Assembly: GCA_046350555.1 (NCBI GenBank)
Contig: JAXMAF010000006.1
Location: 203,320-267,319, forward strand
Source of the DNA: JAXMAF01 sp046350555
Lineage (GTDB): Bacteria > Planctomycetota > Phycisphaerae > Phycisphaerales > SM1A02
Length of the DNA stretch: 64,000 bases
Direction: 5' to 3'
In this document: one piece after another, positions 44,396 to 52,553 of the stretch
How the letters are laid out: every line of letters starts with the position of its first letter
Numbering within the stretch: position 1 is the first letter of the stretch
The notes under the pieces: model-generated
Told to the model about the DNA's origin: nothing
What the model saw: the letters and a program-made list of their open reading frames with translations, nothing else
Databases searched by the model: none
Made by a program: the position numbers and the translations under genes

Positions 44396-45574
44396 ATGAG
44401 CGTCCGTCGGCTCATTCTCCTCGGCTCGACCGGCTCGATCGGCCAGAGCACGCTTGCGGTCGTCGAGCACCTGCGCACGCTCGGGGTGCGCTTCGAGGTG
44501 GCGGGACTCGCCGCCGGCAGCCGCGCCGACGAGGTCTTCGCCCAGGCCGACCGCTTCGACGTGAGGCACCTGGCGATCGCCGGCGGCGACGATGCGCCGC
44601 GCGCCGACGAGCGCCGCGCCGGCGGGCGCACGGTCCATCGCGGGCCCGACGCGGCGCTGCGCCTCGTCGAGTCGATCGCCCGGCCGGGCGACCTCGTCGT
44701 CGGCGCGATGGTCGGCGCCGCGGGCCTCTCGCCGACGATCGCGGCGATCGAACGAGGCTGCGACATCGCCCTTGCGAACAAGGAGACGCTCGTCGCCGCC
44801 GGAGCCCTGGTCATGCCGCTGGCCCGCCGGCATGGCGTGAGGATCCTGCCGGTCGACAGCGAGCACAGCGCCATCTTCCAGTGCCTGCGCGGCGGTGGCG
44901 ACCGCGAGGTGCGGCGGCTCGTCATCACCGCCTCCGGCGGCCCGTTCCGGACGTGGGACGCGGCGCGGATGCACGCCGCGACGGTCGCCGAGGCGCTCAA
45001 CCACCCGACCTGGCGCATGGGCCCGAAGGTCACCATCGACAGCGCGTCGATGATGAACAAGGCGCTCGAGATGATCGAGGCGTCCTGGCTCTTCGACGTC
45101 GACGAGCCGCGCATCGAGCCGCTCATCCATCCGCAATCGATCGTCCACTCGTTCGTCGAGTTCGTCGACGGCAGCGTCATCGCGCAGCTCTCCCCGCCGG
45201 ACATGAAGCTGCCGATCCAGTACGCGCTCACCTTCCCGGCCCGCGTCGACGGATGCTCGCCGATGGTCGACTGGACGACCCTTCGCTCGCTCGAGTTCGA
45301 GCGCGTCGACGTCGCCAAGTTCCCCGCGGTGCGCCTCGCCCGGCGGGCGCTCCGCGCCGGCGGGACGTCCGGCGCGATCCTGAACGCCGCCAACGAGGTC
45401 GCCGTCGAGGCGTTCCTGGATGGACGCATCCGCTTCGGCCGGATCCCCGAGCTCGTCGAGCAGGCGATGGACGCCGTCCCTCCCGCGGACGTGCACACCC
45501 TCGCCGATGTGCGCACCGCCGACGCGGACGCGCGCGAGGCGGCCCGTGGGGCGATCGCCGTCACCGTCCCGTAG
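44396..45574 (+). CDS. dxr: 1-deoxy-D-xylulose 5-phosphate reductoisomerase
   Basis: Second step of the MEP isoprenoid pathway: rearranges and reduces DXP to MEP with NADPH. 392 residues starting MSVRRLILLGSTGSIGQSTL (dinucleotide site). Further motifs: ALANKETLVAAGALVM, ILPVDSEHSAIFQCL (metal ligands Asp, Glu), ITASGGPFR, TIDSASMMNKALEMIEASWLF, HPQSIVHSFVEF and GGTSGAILNAANEVAVEAF. All match the family. ATG 44396 lies ten bases after the presumed end of the RNase gene. In many bacteria dxr neighbours rseP; here rseP is ~20 kb away on the other strand. Confidence 0.95.
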   Translation: MSVRRLILLGSTGSIGQSTLAVVEHLRTLGVRFEVAGLAAGSRADEVFAQADRFDVRHLAIAGGDDAPRADERRAGGRTVHRGPDAALRLVESIARPGDLVVGAMVGAAGLSPTIAAIERGCDIALANKETLVAAGALVMPLARRHGVRILPVDSEHSAIFQCLRGGGDREVRRLVITASGGPFRTWDAARMHAATVAEALNHPTWRMGPKVTIDSASMMNKALEMIEASWLFDVDEPRIEPLIHPQSIVHSFVEFVDGSVIAQLSPPDMKLPIQYALTFPARVDGCSPMVDWTTLRSLEFERVDVAKFPAVRLARRALRAGGTSGAILNAANEVAVEAFLDGRIRFGRIPELVEQAMDAVPPADVHTLADVRTADADAREAARGAIAVTVP

Positions 45575-45610
45575 CCGTCCGCCACCGCCCCGCGACCATC
45601 CCGCCCCGCC

Positions 45611-48600
45611 GTGAGCACTCCCGTTTCCCCGGCCGATCGACACCATCGCGTGAAGGAGATCCTCGCGACGGTCATGGACCTGCCGGCGTCGCGGCGGGCC
45701 GCGCTGCTCGCCGAGGCGTGCGGCGACGACCACGAGCTGCGCCGCGAGGTCGAGTCGCTGCTGAGCCACGTCGACGCGCCCGTGGTGGACCTCGCCGCCG
45801 CGGCCGCTGGCGTGCGCGCCGCGATCGCCGAGGCGGTGGCCGACGCGGTCTCGGAGGAGCAGGAGCGCACGGCCGAGGCCGACGCGCTGACGAGCATGCC
45901 GGAGCGGCTCGCGGACTACCGGCTCCTGCGCGTGCTCGGCGAAGGGGGCATGGGCGTGGTCTATCTCGCCGAGCAGGACGCGCCGCGCCGCATCGTCGCG
46001 CTCAAGGTGATGCGCCCCGGCTTCGCCGGACGACAGCTCCTGCGCCGCTTCCGGCGCGAGGCCGAGCTGCTCGGCCGCCTTCAGCATCCGAACATCGCGC
46101 AGATCCACGCGGCCGGGAGCGCCACGCTGGAAGGTCCGCGCGGTCCGCGCTTGGTGCCCTACTTCGCGATGGAATACGTGCGCGGGCGCACGATCTCCGA
46201 CCACTGCCGCGAGCTCGGACTCGGCGTGGCGGACCGCGTCCGCCTCTTCGTCGGCGTGTGCGACGCGGTCGACTACGCCCACGCGCAGGGAATCGTCCAC
46301 CGCGATCTCAAGCCGGCCAACATCCTCGTCGAGGACCGCACCGGCACCGGCGTCGGGCCGCCCGCGCGGACCGACGCGATCTCCGGAACCCTGGCGCCGC
46401 CGACGGGCATCCCGAAGATCCTCGACTTCGGCATCGCGCGCCGCGCGGACCACGGGCCCGCCGATCGCGCCCACACCACCACGGTGCAGACCGAGCTTGG
46501 CCAGGTCGTCGGCACGCTTCCCTACATGAGCCCCGAGCAGGTCTCCGGCGCGCCGGGCGCGGTCGATCGGCGCAGCGACGTCTACGCGCTCGGTGTGATC
46601 CTCTACCAGCTCCTCGCCGGCCGTCTTCCCCTGGAGCTGGGCGACCGGACGATCGCCGAAGCGGTGCGCATGGTGAGCGAGGACGATCCGCCGGGACTCG
46701 CCACGCTCGACCGCGGGTTGCGCGGCGACCTCGACACGATCGCCGCGAAGTGCCTCGAGAAGGACCCGGCGCGGCGCTATCAGAGCGCCGCGGCGCTCGC
46801 CGACGACCTGCGACGGTTCCTCGACGATCGCCCCATCGAGGCGCGCCGCCCGAGCACGATCTACCAGCTTGCGAAGTTCGCCCGGCGCCACCGTGGGCTG
46901 GTCGCCGGGCTCGTCGTGGCCGTCGCGGTGCTTGTCGCCTCCACCATCGTCGCGGCCGTGCTCGCGTTCCGCGCCACCAAGGCGGAACACGAGGCGCTCA
47001 GGATGCTCGCCGAGGCGGGCGTGCAGAACGAACGCTCGGCGCAGTCGTACGCGGTCCTCGAGGCACTCTTCACGCAGATCGATCCGGCGGTCTCGAAGGG
47101 CCGCGAGCTCACGCTGCGCGAGGTCGTCGACCGCGCCCGGGACCAGCTCATGGTCGACGAGGTCCGGCAGCCCGAGGTCGTCGCCATGCTGCTGCGATCG
47201 CTCGGCAGCGCGTACCTGCGGTTCGGCGACCTGGACTCGGCGGAGCGGACGTTGGCGCGCAGCGTGGAGATCTTCAGGCAGGTCAACGAAGGCGACCCGG
47301 GCGGCCGGCACGACATGGCCAGGGTGCCGCACATGCTCATGCTCTCGCTGTCGAACTACGGCAACGTGCTGCGCGAGCGCGGCAAGTACCCGCAGGCCGC
47401 CGAGGCGCTCTCGGAGGCGGTGCGGCTGCGGCTCGCCGCGACCGACACGCCCGATGTCGTCACCGCCGCGGCGTACAACGATCTCGGCCTGCTGCACTGG
47501 GAGATCGGGGACTTTCCAGCCGCCGAACGCGAGCTCGGCGAGTCGATCCGCATCGAGCGAGCCGTGCACCCCTCGGGATCGATCGCGCTGGCCACGACGC
47601 TGGTGAACCTTGGAAGCCTGCATCTCTTCCGCGGCGAACCCGTGGAGGCGGAGCGCCTGCTGCGCGACGCGATCGAGATGCACACCGGCATGCTCGGTCC
47701 GGACGATCCCCAGACGCTCGTCGACTGGAACAACCTCAGCGTCGCGCTCCGCGCCCAGGCGCGGTACGCCGAGGCCGTGACCATCTCGCGCGACGTCATC
47801 GAACGACGCGATCGAATCCTGCCACCCGATCATCCCGATCGGCTCACCGCGCGGCTGAACCTGGCCGTCCTCGCCCACCTCGCCGGCCACCCGCGCGAGG
47901 CCGAGCCGGAGCTGCGAAGCGTGCTCGAGAAGCGCCGCGCCATCCATGGCGAGGACCATCCCGACACGGCCCGCGCCGCGGCCCTCCTCGCGTGCTCCCT
48001 CGGCGCGCTCGGACAGCTCGACGAGGCCTCCTCACTCCTCGAGGACGCGCTGCGCCGGCACCTCGCGAAGCTTGGCGATGCGCACGTCCGCGTCGCGGAG
48101 GAGAGCGCCGACCTCGCGACGCTCCGGCTGGCGCAGGGCCGGCCGGAGGAGGCGCTGGAGGCGGCGCGACGATCGCTCGCCGTCCTGTCGAGGGCCTCCG
48201 TCGCCGGCTCGCATCCGGCGCGGGCCCGCGCGCTGCGCGAGGAGGGGCGCGCGCTGGCCGCGCTGCTCCAGCCCGCGGTCGCAGAGGCGCGCGGGCGCGC
48301 CGCGATCGCGGAGGCGCTGGCATCCCTCGTGCCGCTGCACCCGGACCTCGCCGACGCGCAGTTGGCGCTCGCCTCGACCCTGCTGATCGACCCGCAGGCC
48401 ACGCGCGCCACCGAGGCGCTCGCGCTCGCGGACGAGGCAAGGTCGATCCTCGCGACAGCCCTCCCCGAAGCGCCGTGGCGATGGGCCGAGGCCGACGTGA
48501 TCCGGGCGATCGCGCTTCGCCACCTCGGCCGCCACGACCAGGCGACGTCGCTCCTCGCCGCAGCCACGAAGACCATCGAAGCGGCGCTCGGCCCCGACGC

Positions 48601-48640
48601 CCCCGCGACCCGAGCCGCGCGGGCGGCTGCCGGGCGGTGA
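45611..48640 (+). CDS. membrane Ser/Thr protein kinase with TPR sensor
   Basis: 1009 residues. An N-terminal ~95 residues (ILATVMDLPASRRAALLAEA) is the helical segment often seen before planctomycete kinases. The kinase domain (~100-375) has VLGEGGMGVVYLAEQ, IVALKVM (ATP Lys), catalytic GIVHRDLKPANILVE, ILDFGIARR and YMSPEQVSG. One membrane helix (~427-450: GLVAGLVVAVAVLVASTIV) is followed by ~550 residues of TPRs (PQAAEALSEAVRLRLA, RYAEAVTISRDVIERR, GRPEEALEAARRSL), presumably extracytoplasmic. GTG 45611 start. 36 bases downstream of dxr. All catalytic motifs are present. Substrate unknown. Confidence 0.93.
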   Translation: MSTPVSPADRHHRVKEILATVMDLPASRRAALLAEACGDDHELRREVESLLSHVDAPVVDLAAAAAGVRAAIAEAVADAVSEEQERTAEADALTSMPERLADYRLLRVLGEGGMGVVYLAEQDAPRRIVALKVMRPGFAGRQLLRRFRREAELLGRLQHPNIAQIHAAGSATLEGPRGPRLVPYFAMEYVRGRTISDHCRELGLGVADRVRLFVGVCDAVDYAHAQGIVHRDLKPANILVEDRTGTGVGPPARTDAISGTLAPPTGIPKILDFGIARRADHGPADRAHTTTVQTELGQVVGTLPYMSPEQVSGAPGAVDRRSDVYALGVILYQLLAGRLPLELGDRTIAEAVRMVSEDDPPGLATLDRGLRGDLDTIAAKCLEKDPARRYQSAAALADDLRRFLDDRPIEARRPSTIYQLAKFARRHRGLVAGLVVAVAVLVASTIVAAVLAFRATKAEHEALRMLAEAGVQNERSAQSYAVLEALFTQIDPAVSKGRELTLREVVDRARDQLMVDEVRQPEVVAMLLRSLGSAYLRFGDLDSAERTLARSVEIFRQVNEGDPGGRHDMARVPHMLMLSLSNYGNVLRERGKYPQAAEALSEAVRLRLAATDTPDVVTAAAYNDLGLLHWEIGDFPAAERELGESIRIERAVHPSGSIALATTLVNLGSLHLFRGEPVEAERLLRDAIEMHTGMLGPDDPQTLVDWNNLSVALRAQARYAEAVTISRDVIERRDRILPPDHPDRLTARLNLAVLAHLAGHPREAEPELRSVLEKRRAIHGEDHPDTARAAALLACSLGALGQLDEASSLLEDALRRHLAKLGDAHVRVAEESADLATLRLAQGRPEEALEAARRSLAVLSRASVAGSHPARARALREEGRALAALLQPAVAEARGRAAIAEALASLVPLHPDLADAQLALASTLLIDPQATRATEALALADEARSILATALPEAPWRWAEADVIRAIALRHLGRHDQATSLLAAATKTIEAALGPDAPATRAARAAAGR

Positions 48641-48643
48641 CAA

Positions 48644-48802
48644 GTTACTGGTTACTGGTTGCTGGTTGCTGGTTGCTGGTTGCTGGTTGCTGGTTGCTGG
48701 TTGCTGGTTACTGGTTATTGGTTACTAGTTACTGGTTACCAGTGACTAATAACTAATAACTAATAACCAATAACCAATAACCAATAACCAGCCCCCCCGC
48801 CC
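48644..48802. repeat. heptad hairpin element with C-tract (copy 2)
   Basis: Fourteen tandem heptads GTTRYTG (48644-48741) are followed by seven inverse heptads ATAACYA (48742-48790), so the two arms pair into a long hairpin. The element ends CAGCCCCCCCGCCCCCC, like copy 1 at 4236-4342. It lies between two convergent genes, each within a few bases, and may end transcription from both sides. Copy number of the heptads (seven successive GTTGCTG) looks variable. Confidence 0.88.
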
Positions 48803-48806
48803 CCCA

Positions 48807-51407
48807 TCACCACGCCCTCTCCTCCACCCCCGACGCACTCACCTCGTGTGGCGCCCACGCGAGCACCACGACTCGCACGGCGATGTCCGTCTTCTTCGGC
48901 TTGAGCGAGATGCTCTCGAGCTCCTCGGCGCCGGGATCGAGCTTGGACGCGGCGGCGTCGACATCCGCCTTGAACTGCGCCTCCATCTCGGCGAGCTGCT
49001 GCCGAAGCGCCTCGACGGTCTCCTCGGCGCGCGACACGTCGCCCGATTCCTTCATGGTCCGCCCCACGCCACGCATGCCCGTCGCGGCCCGGCCGACGGA
49101 AGACGCGCTCACCGCCTTGCGACCGAGGAACGCCGAGAGGAGTGCCGTGCCGAACGAGACCGCGGTCTGCATCTTGGCGGCGGACGCCTGCTGCTGCTGC
49201 GACTGCACCTGCTGCTCGGCCTTGCGGATGCGCTCCTGGAGCGCGGCGGCCTTCGGCGCGAACTTCTGGCGGAGCTTCTCGGCGAGCGCGTCGCGCTCCT
49301 CGCGCACAGCCTGCTGGAGACGGGCCTTGAAGTCGCGCTCGCTCTCGCCAGGCTTCGAGACCATCTTGAGCGCCTCGCTGTGGAAGAGCTCGAGGCGGCG
49401 CTGGCGGAAGAGCGCATCGGCAAGCGCCTTCTTCCAGGCGTCGTACGACTTCGGCCTTGTCGCGTCGGCCGGCACGCTGTCGAAGGCGACACCCTCGGCG
49501 GCCTCGTGCTCGAGCTCGCCCTCGTCCAGCTCGACTTCCTCGGCCTGCGCCCAGTCGAGCGGGACCGGCCCCGGCACGAGCTGGCCGAGCAGCGCGACCG
49601 ACTGTTCCGACTCGATTCCCTTCTTCGCATCGGCGAAGTAGACCTTGGCGATGCCCAGGAGCATCGGTCGATAGACGAGCGACGCGCTGGTTCCCGCGCT
49701 GCGCAGCGGCAGGAAGTACTCCGGAACGCCCGGCGGAAGGACGGGGCGCGCAGCCGACAGCGCGCTGGAGGCCGCGGCCGGCGCCGCATCGGTCGTTGCG
49801 CCGCTGCGCCGGCGCGCGGCCGCGCCGGACTTCGCCTCGGCGGGCGCCTCGCGTGGCGCGTCGCGCGGTGCATCGATCGAAGGTTCACCAGACGCCGTGT
49901 CGACCTCGGGACGCTTCGCCTTCGACGCGGCGGGAGTCGCGGGCGACGGCAACGGCGACGGCGACGACACCGAGGCGCCACCGCGCTTGGCGTCCATCAG
50001 CGCCTTGATCTGGGCGCGGGTGAGCGGTCCGCGCAGGTACGAGAGCGCCCATCGCGTCTGGAAGATGGCGGGTTCGTCCTCGTGCACGTTGTTCATCAGG
50101 AAGACGCGGCTGCCAAGCTGCGAGAGCATGCCGTCGACCGCCTTGCGGTCGAACCTGGCCGAGGCGTTGGCCGACGCCCCCTCGAGCCCGTCGAGGACGC
50201 GGTCCTTGTCGCGCTGCGTCTGGAGCCGCCCGATGAACCACGTGCCGGCGTTCGCGAGTCCCTTGTAGTCCAGGTCGACTGGATTCTGCGTCGCCACGAC
50301 GACGCCGACGCCAAAGGCCCGCGCCTGCTTCATGAGCGTGAGCAGCGGCTGCTTCGAAGGCGGGTTCGCGGTCGGCGGAAAGTAGCCGGCGATCTCGTCC
50401 ATGTACACGAGCGCCCGCAGGCTCGACGTGCCCGACTGGGTGCGCACCCAGCCCAGCGTCTGGTTGAGCAGCAGCGAGACGAAGAACATGCGCTCCGCAT
50501 CGCCCAAGTGGGCAATGGAGAAGATCGAGACGCGCGGCTTGCCCTGCGGCGTGTGGAGCATGGCGCCGATGTCGAGCGGCTCGCCTTCCATCCACGACTC
50601 GAATCCGGGAGAGGCGACGAGGTTGTTGAGCGCCATCGCCAGGCCGAATCGTTCCTTCGAGGGATAGATGCTCTCGAGCTCCATCACGCCGAGCCGCTGG
50701 AACGGCGGCTTCTGGATCTGCTGGATGAGCGTCGGCAGGTCGAGGTTCCGTTGCTTCGACCACGCGGCGCCGAGGAGGCTCGAGAGCAGGATGTGCTCGC
50801 GGCTCTGGATCGGATCGGCGTCGATGCCAAGCAGCCCGAGCAGGCTCGTCGCGGTGGTCGCGATGCGCTCGCGCATGAGCTCGGCCTCCTCGGCGATCTC
50901 CGGCGGCGGCGCATCGAAGGACCGGAGCACCGAGACGTTGATCCCCGCGTTGCTGCCCGGCGTGTAGATCGTGAAGTCCGCGGCGTCGCGAAGCCGCTGG
51001 ATCCGCGCGCCGTCCTGCCCCCAGTCGGCCAGCCCCTTTCGCCACATCTCGGCCTGTTGCGCCGCGAACTGGTCGGGCTCGACGCCTTGCTTGCGCGCAT
51101 CCTCCTCGTTCACCCAGGGCCGGAAGTCCTCGGCCCGAAGCTGCGGGAAGGTGAGCAGCAGGTTCGAGAGGTCGCCCTTCGGATCGATCACGATCGAGGG
51201 GATCGCATCGATCGCGGCCTCCTCGAGCAGCGAGAGGCACAGCCCGGTCTTGCCGCTCCCCGTCATGCCGACGCACACCGCGTGCGTCACCAGGTCCTTG
51301 GAGTCGTAGAGCACCAGATCGTCGGTGCGCTTCTTGGCGGCGAGGTCGAAGCTTCGACCGAGATAGAAGCTGCCGAGCTTCTCGAAGTCGGTGGGCGATG
51401 GAGGCAT
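48807..51407 (-). CDS. HerA-like ATPase (DUF87/FtsK-HerA superfamily)
   Basis: 866 residues. Walker A GMTGSGKTGLCLSLLEEA near 50 and Walker B LRALVYMDEIAGYFPP near 325, plus VVVATQNPVDLDYKGLANAGTWFIGRLQT and an arginine-finger-like region, place it with HerA-type hexameric DNA-translocating ATPases. A Pro/Ala/Ser-rich linker (~460-540) separates a C-terminal part (~545-866) with a long coiled coil (FAPKAAALQERIRKAEQQVQSQ; EETVEALRQQLAEMEAQF) and LGRKAVSASSVGRA. Start ATG 51407. Such ATPases work with NurA in repair or with effectors (Sir2, DUF4297) in phage defence; no NurA or such partner is adjacent. A RAYT element separates it from the TIR-CHAT gene upstream. Confidence 0.82.
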   Translation of the reverse strand: MPPSPTDFEKLGSFYLGRSFDLAAKKRTDDLVLYDSKDLVTHAVCVGMTGSGKTGLCLSLLEEAAIDAIPSIVIDPKGDLSNLLLTFPQLRAEDFRPWVNEEDARKQGVEPDQFAAQQAEMWRKGLADWGQDGARIQRLRDAADFTIYTPGSNAGINVSVLRSFDAPPPEIAEEAELMRERIATTATSLLGLLGIDADPIQSREHILLSSLLGAAWSKQRNLDLPTLIQQIQKPPFQRLGVMELESIYPSKERFGLAMALNNLVASPGFESWMEGEPLDIGAMLHTPQGKPRVSIFSIAHLGDAERMFFVSLLLNQTLGWVRTQSGTSSLRALVYMDEIAGYFPPTANPPSKQPLLTLMKQARAFGVGVVVATQNPVDLDYKGLANAGTWFIGRLQTQRDKDRVLDGLEGASANASARFDRKAVDGMLSQLGSRVFLMNNVHEDEPAIFQTRWALSYLRGPLTRAQIKALMDAKRGGASVSSPSPLPSPATPAASKAKRPEVDTASGEPSIDAPRDAPREAPAEAKSGAAARRRSGATTDAAPAAASSALSAARPVLPPGVPEYFLPLRSAGTSASLVYRPMLLGIAKVYFADAKKGIESEQSVALLGQLVPGPVPLDWAQAEEVELDEGELEHEAAEGVAFDSVPADATRPKSYDAWKKALADALFRQRRLELFHSEALKMVSKPGESERDFKARLQQAVREERDALAEKLRQKFAPKAAALQERIRKAEQQVQSQQQQASAAKMQTAVSFGTALLSAFLGRKAVSASSVGRAATGMRGVGRTMKESGDVSRAEETVEALRQQLAEMEAQFKADVDAAASKLDPGAEELESISLKPKKTDIAVRVVVLAWAPHEVSASGVEERAW

Positions 51408-51648
51408 GGGGGGAATGATCGTACAGCGGTCGGCAGGTGCGCGAGACGGGGCCAAGGCGGGCGTCGCCTCGTGCGATACGCGTCCCAGTTGATTCTCGCG
51501 CCCCACCCAACCCAATTCCGCCGTCAGGCGCCGCTGTGGGCAGGGGGTCGAACGCATGGAGGTCTGCTGGAATCCGCATGAGGCCCGGCGATGAGGGATC
51601 GGGGATCTCGGTTCTGTCTCAGAAGCTCGTCCAGCGGCGGAGACCAAC
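51408..51648. other. intergenic region with copy C
   Basis: Between the HerA-like gene start and the transposase element. Apart from copy C of the 110-bp element nothing is recognised. GTTCTGTCTCA (about 51611) also occurs before the response regulator (35342), which may be chance. Confidence 0.4.
51481..51589 (+). repeat. 110-bp dispersed intergenic element, copy C
   Basis: CGTCCCAGTTGATTCTCGCG, CCCAATTCCGCCGTCAGGCG, CTGTGGGCAGGGGGTCGAAC, GCATGGAGGTCTGCTGG and AATCCGCATG align with the other copies. It lies 74 bases upstream (on the minus strand) of the HerA-like start and 60 bases from the transposase element. Confidence 0.85.
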
Positions 51649-52422
51649 AAAGGTGTCAGGATGATTTCTTGCTTCGCGCCGGCGCTCTTCGCGGGCGGCC
51701 ACGCGGACGCAATGTCTGCTCGAGACCGAGGCGCTCGGCGGTCCGCGCCGACCACGGCGCCGCGCCGAAGGGGCTTCCTCGGGCGACGCAGCGGCGCACG
51801 GCGTCCGTCTCCGCCGGCGTCGGCGATTGGTTCACGCGACGCACCCAGTCCCGCGGGCGCGCGACGGGCCAGTCGGAGAGGATCGCGCGCATCTCGTCGG
51901 GCCCGGCCCGGCGCACGCCGAGCGATCCCCATCGCCACGCCTCCGCCCCCGCGCGAGCGCTGACGAGACCGGCGCGGCGCGGATTGGCCTCCACGTATCG
52001 CGCGACGGTCAGGAAGTGCCCGTCCGCCTGGACCGGAAACGACCTGAAACGCCCCTGGTAGAGCGGCCCGGCGCCGGCAGAACGGCGATGGGCGTGCCAG
52101 CGATGCGTGTGCGTCACCGTGAGCCACTGCATCCACCGCGAGAGATCGCCGCTCGCACGGGGCCGCACCAGCAGATGCCAGTGGTTGGGCATGAGGCAAT
52201 AGGCGAAGAGCTGCGGCGCCATCGCGCGCTCCATGGCCTCGCCGAGCACGCGCTCGAACGCCTCGTAGTCGCCGCGATCCTCGAAGAGTGGCAGGCGCAT
52301 CACGCGCCGGTTGAGCACATGGAACACCACGCCACCGGGGGTCTGTCGGATGGATCGACTCATGGCGGGCATCGTCGGATTGCATACGGCGGCGGTCAAG
52401 GGAATGAATCCCGACACCTTTT
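51649..52422 (-). mobile_element. REP-associated transposase element with terminal inverted repeats
   Basis: AAAGGTGTCAGGATGATTTC (51649-51668) at one end and GAATGAATCCCGACACCTTTT (52402-52422) at the other are near-perfect inverted repeats (AAAGGTGTCRGGAT core). They bracket a single transposase gene, giving a ~774-bp element. No direct target duplication is evident. Confidence 0.75.
51656..52372 (-). CDS. REP-associated tyrosine transposase (RAYT, Y1/HUH family)
   Basis: 238 residues. Y1 transposases nick single-stranded DNA with a catalytic Tyr. Motifs: HVLNRRVMRLPLFEDRGDYEAFERVL, the HUH metal site in CLMPNHWHLLVRP, and the catalytic Tyr in VARYVEANPRRAGLV. RFRSFPVQADGHFLTVARY is typical of TnpA_REP proteins. 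Start ATG 52372 or 52363 (MPAMSRS). The last residues (KKSS) and the stop codon are encoded within the terminal inverted repeat, so the element end supplies the stop. The gene looks intact. It separates the HerA-like gene from the TIR-CHAT-STAND gene. Confidence 0.88.
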   Translation of the reverse strand: MPAMSRSIRQTPGGVVFHVLNRRVMRLPLFEDRGDYEAFERVLGEAMERAMAPQLFAYCLMPNHWHLLVRPRASGDLSRWMQWLTVTHTHRWHAHRRSAGAGPLYQGRFRSFPVQADGHFLTVARYVEANPRRAGLVSARAGAEAWRWGSLGVRRAGPDEMRAILSDWPVARPRDWVRRVNQSPTPAETDAVRRCVARGSPFGAAPWSARTAERLGLEQTLRPRGRPRRAPARSKKSS

Positions 52423-52553
52423 CCGGGTCCGTGCGGCGCAGTGATGGGCGACGCGACGTCGGCGCCGCACGGCGAGTCACCCGGCGGAGCAAGTCCCCCG
52501 GTGAGGCGAGGCACGCTCTGGGTCGCCGTTTGCCAGCAAGCCTCGGCGACTTG

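Noticed and set aside
43817..47959. A 1380-residue open frame antisense to dxr and the kinase
   Set aside because: High GC removes stops from antisense frames; the translation is Arg/His/Asp-rich without domains, and the plus strand carries two well-supported genes.
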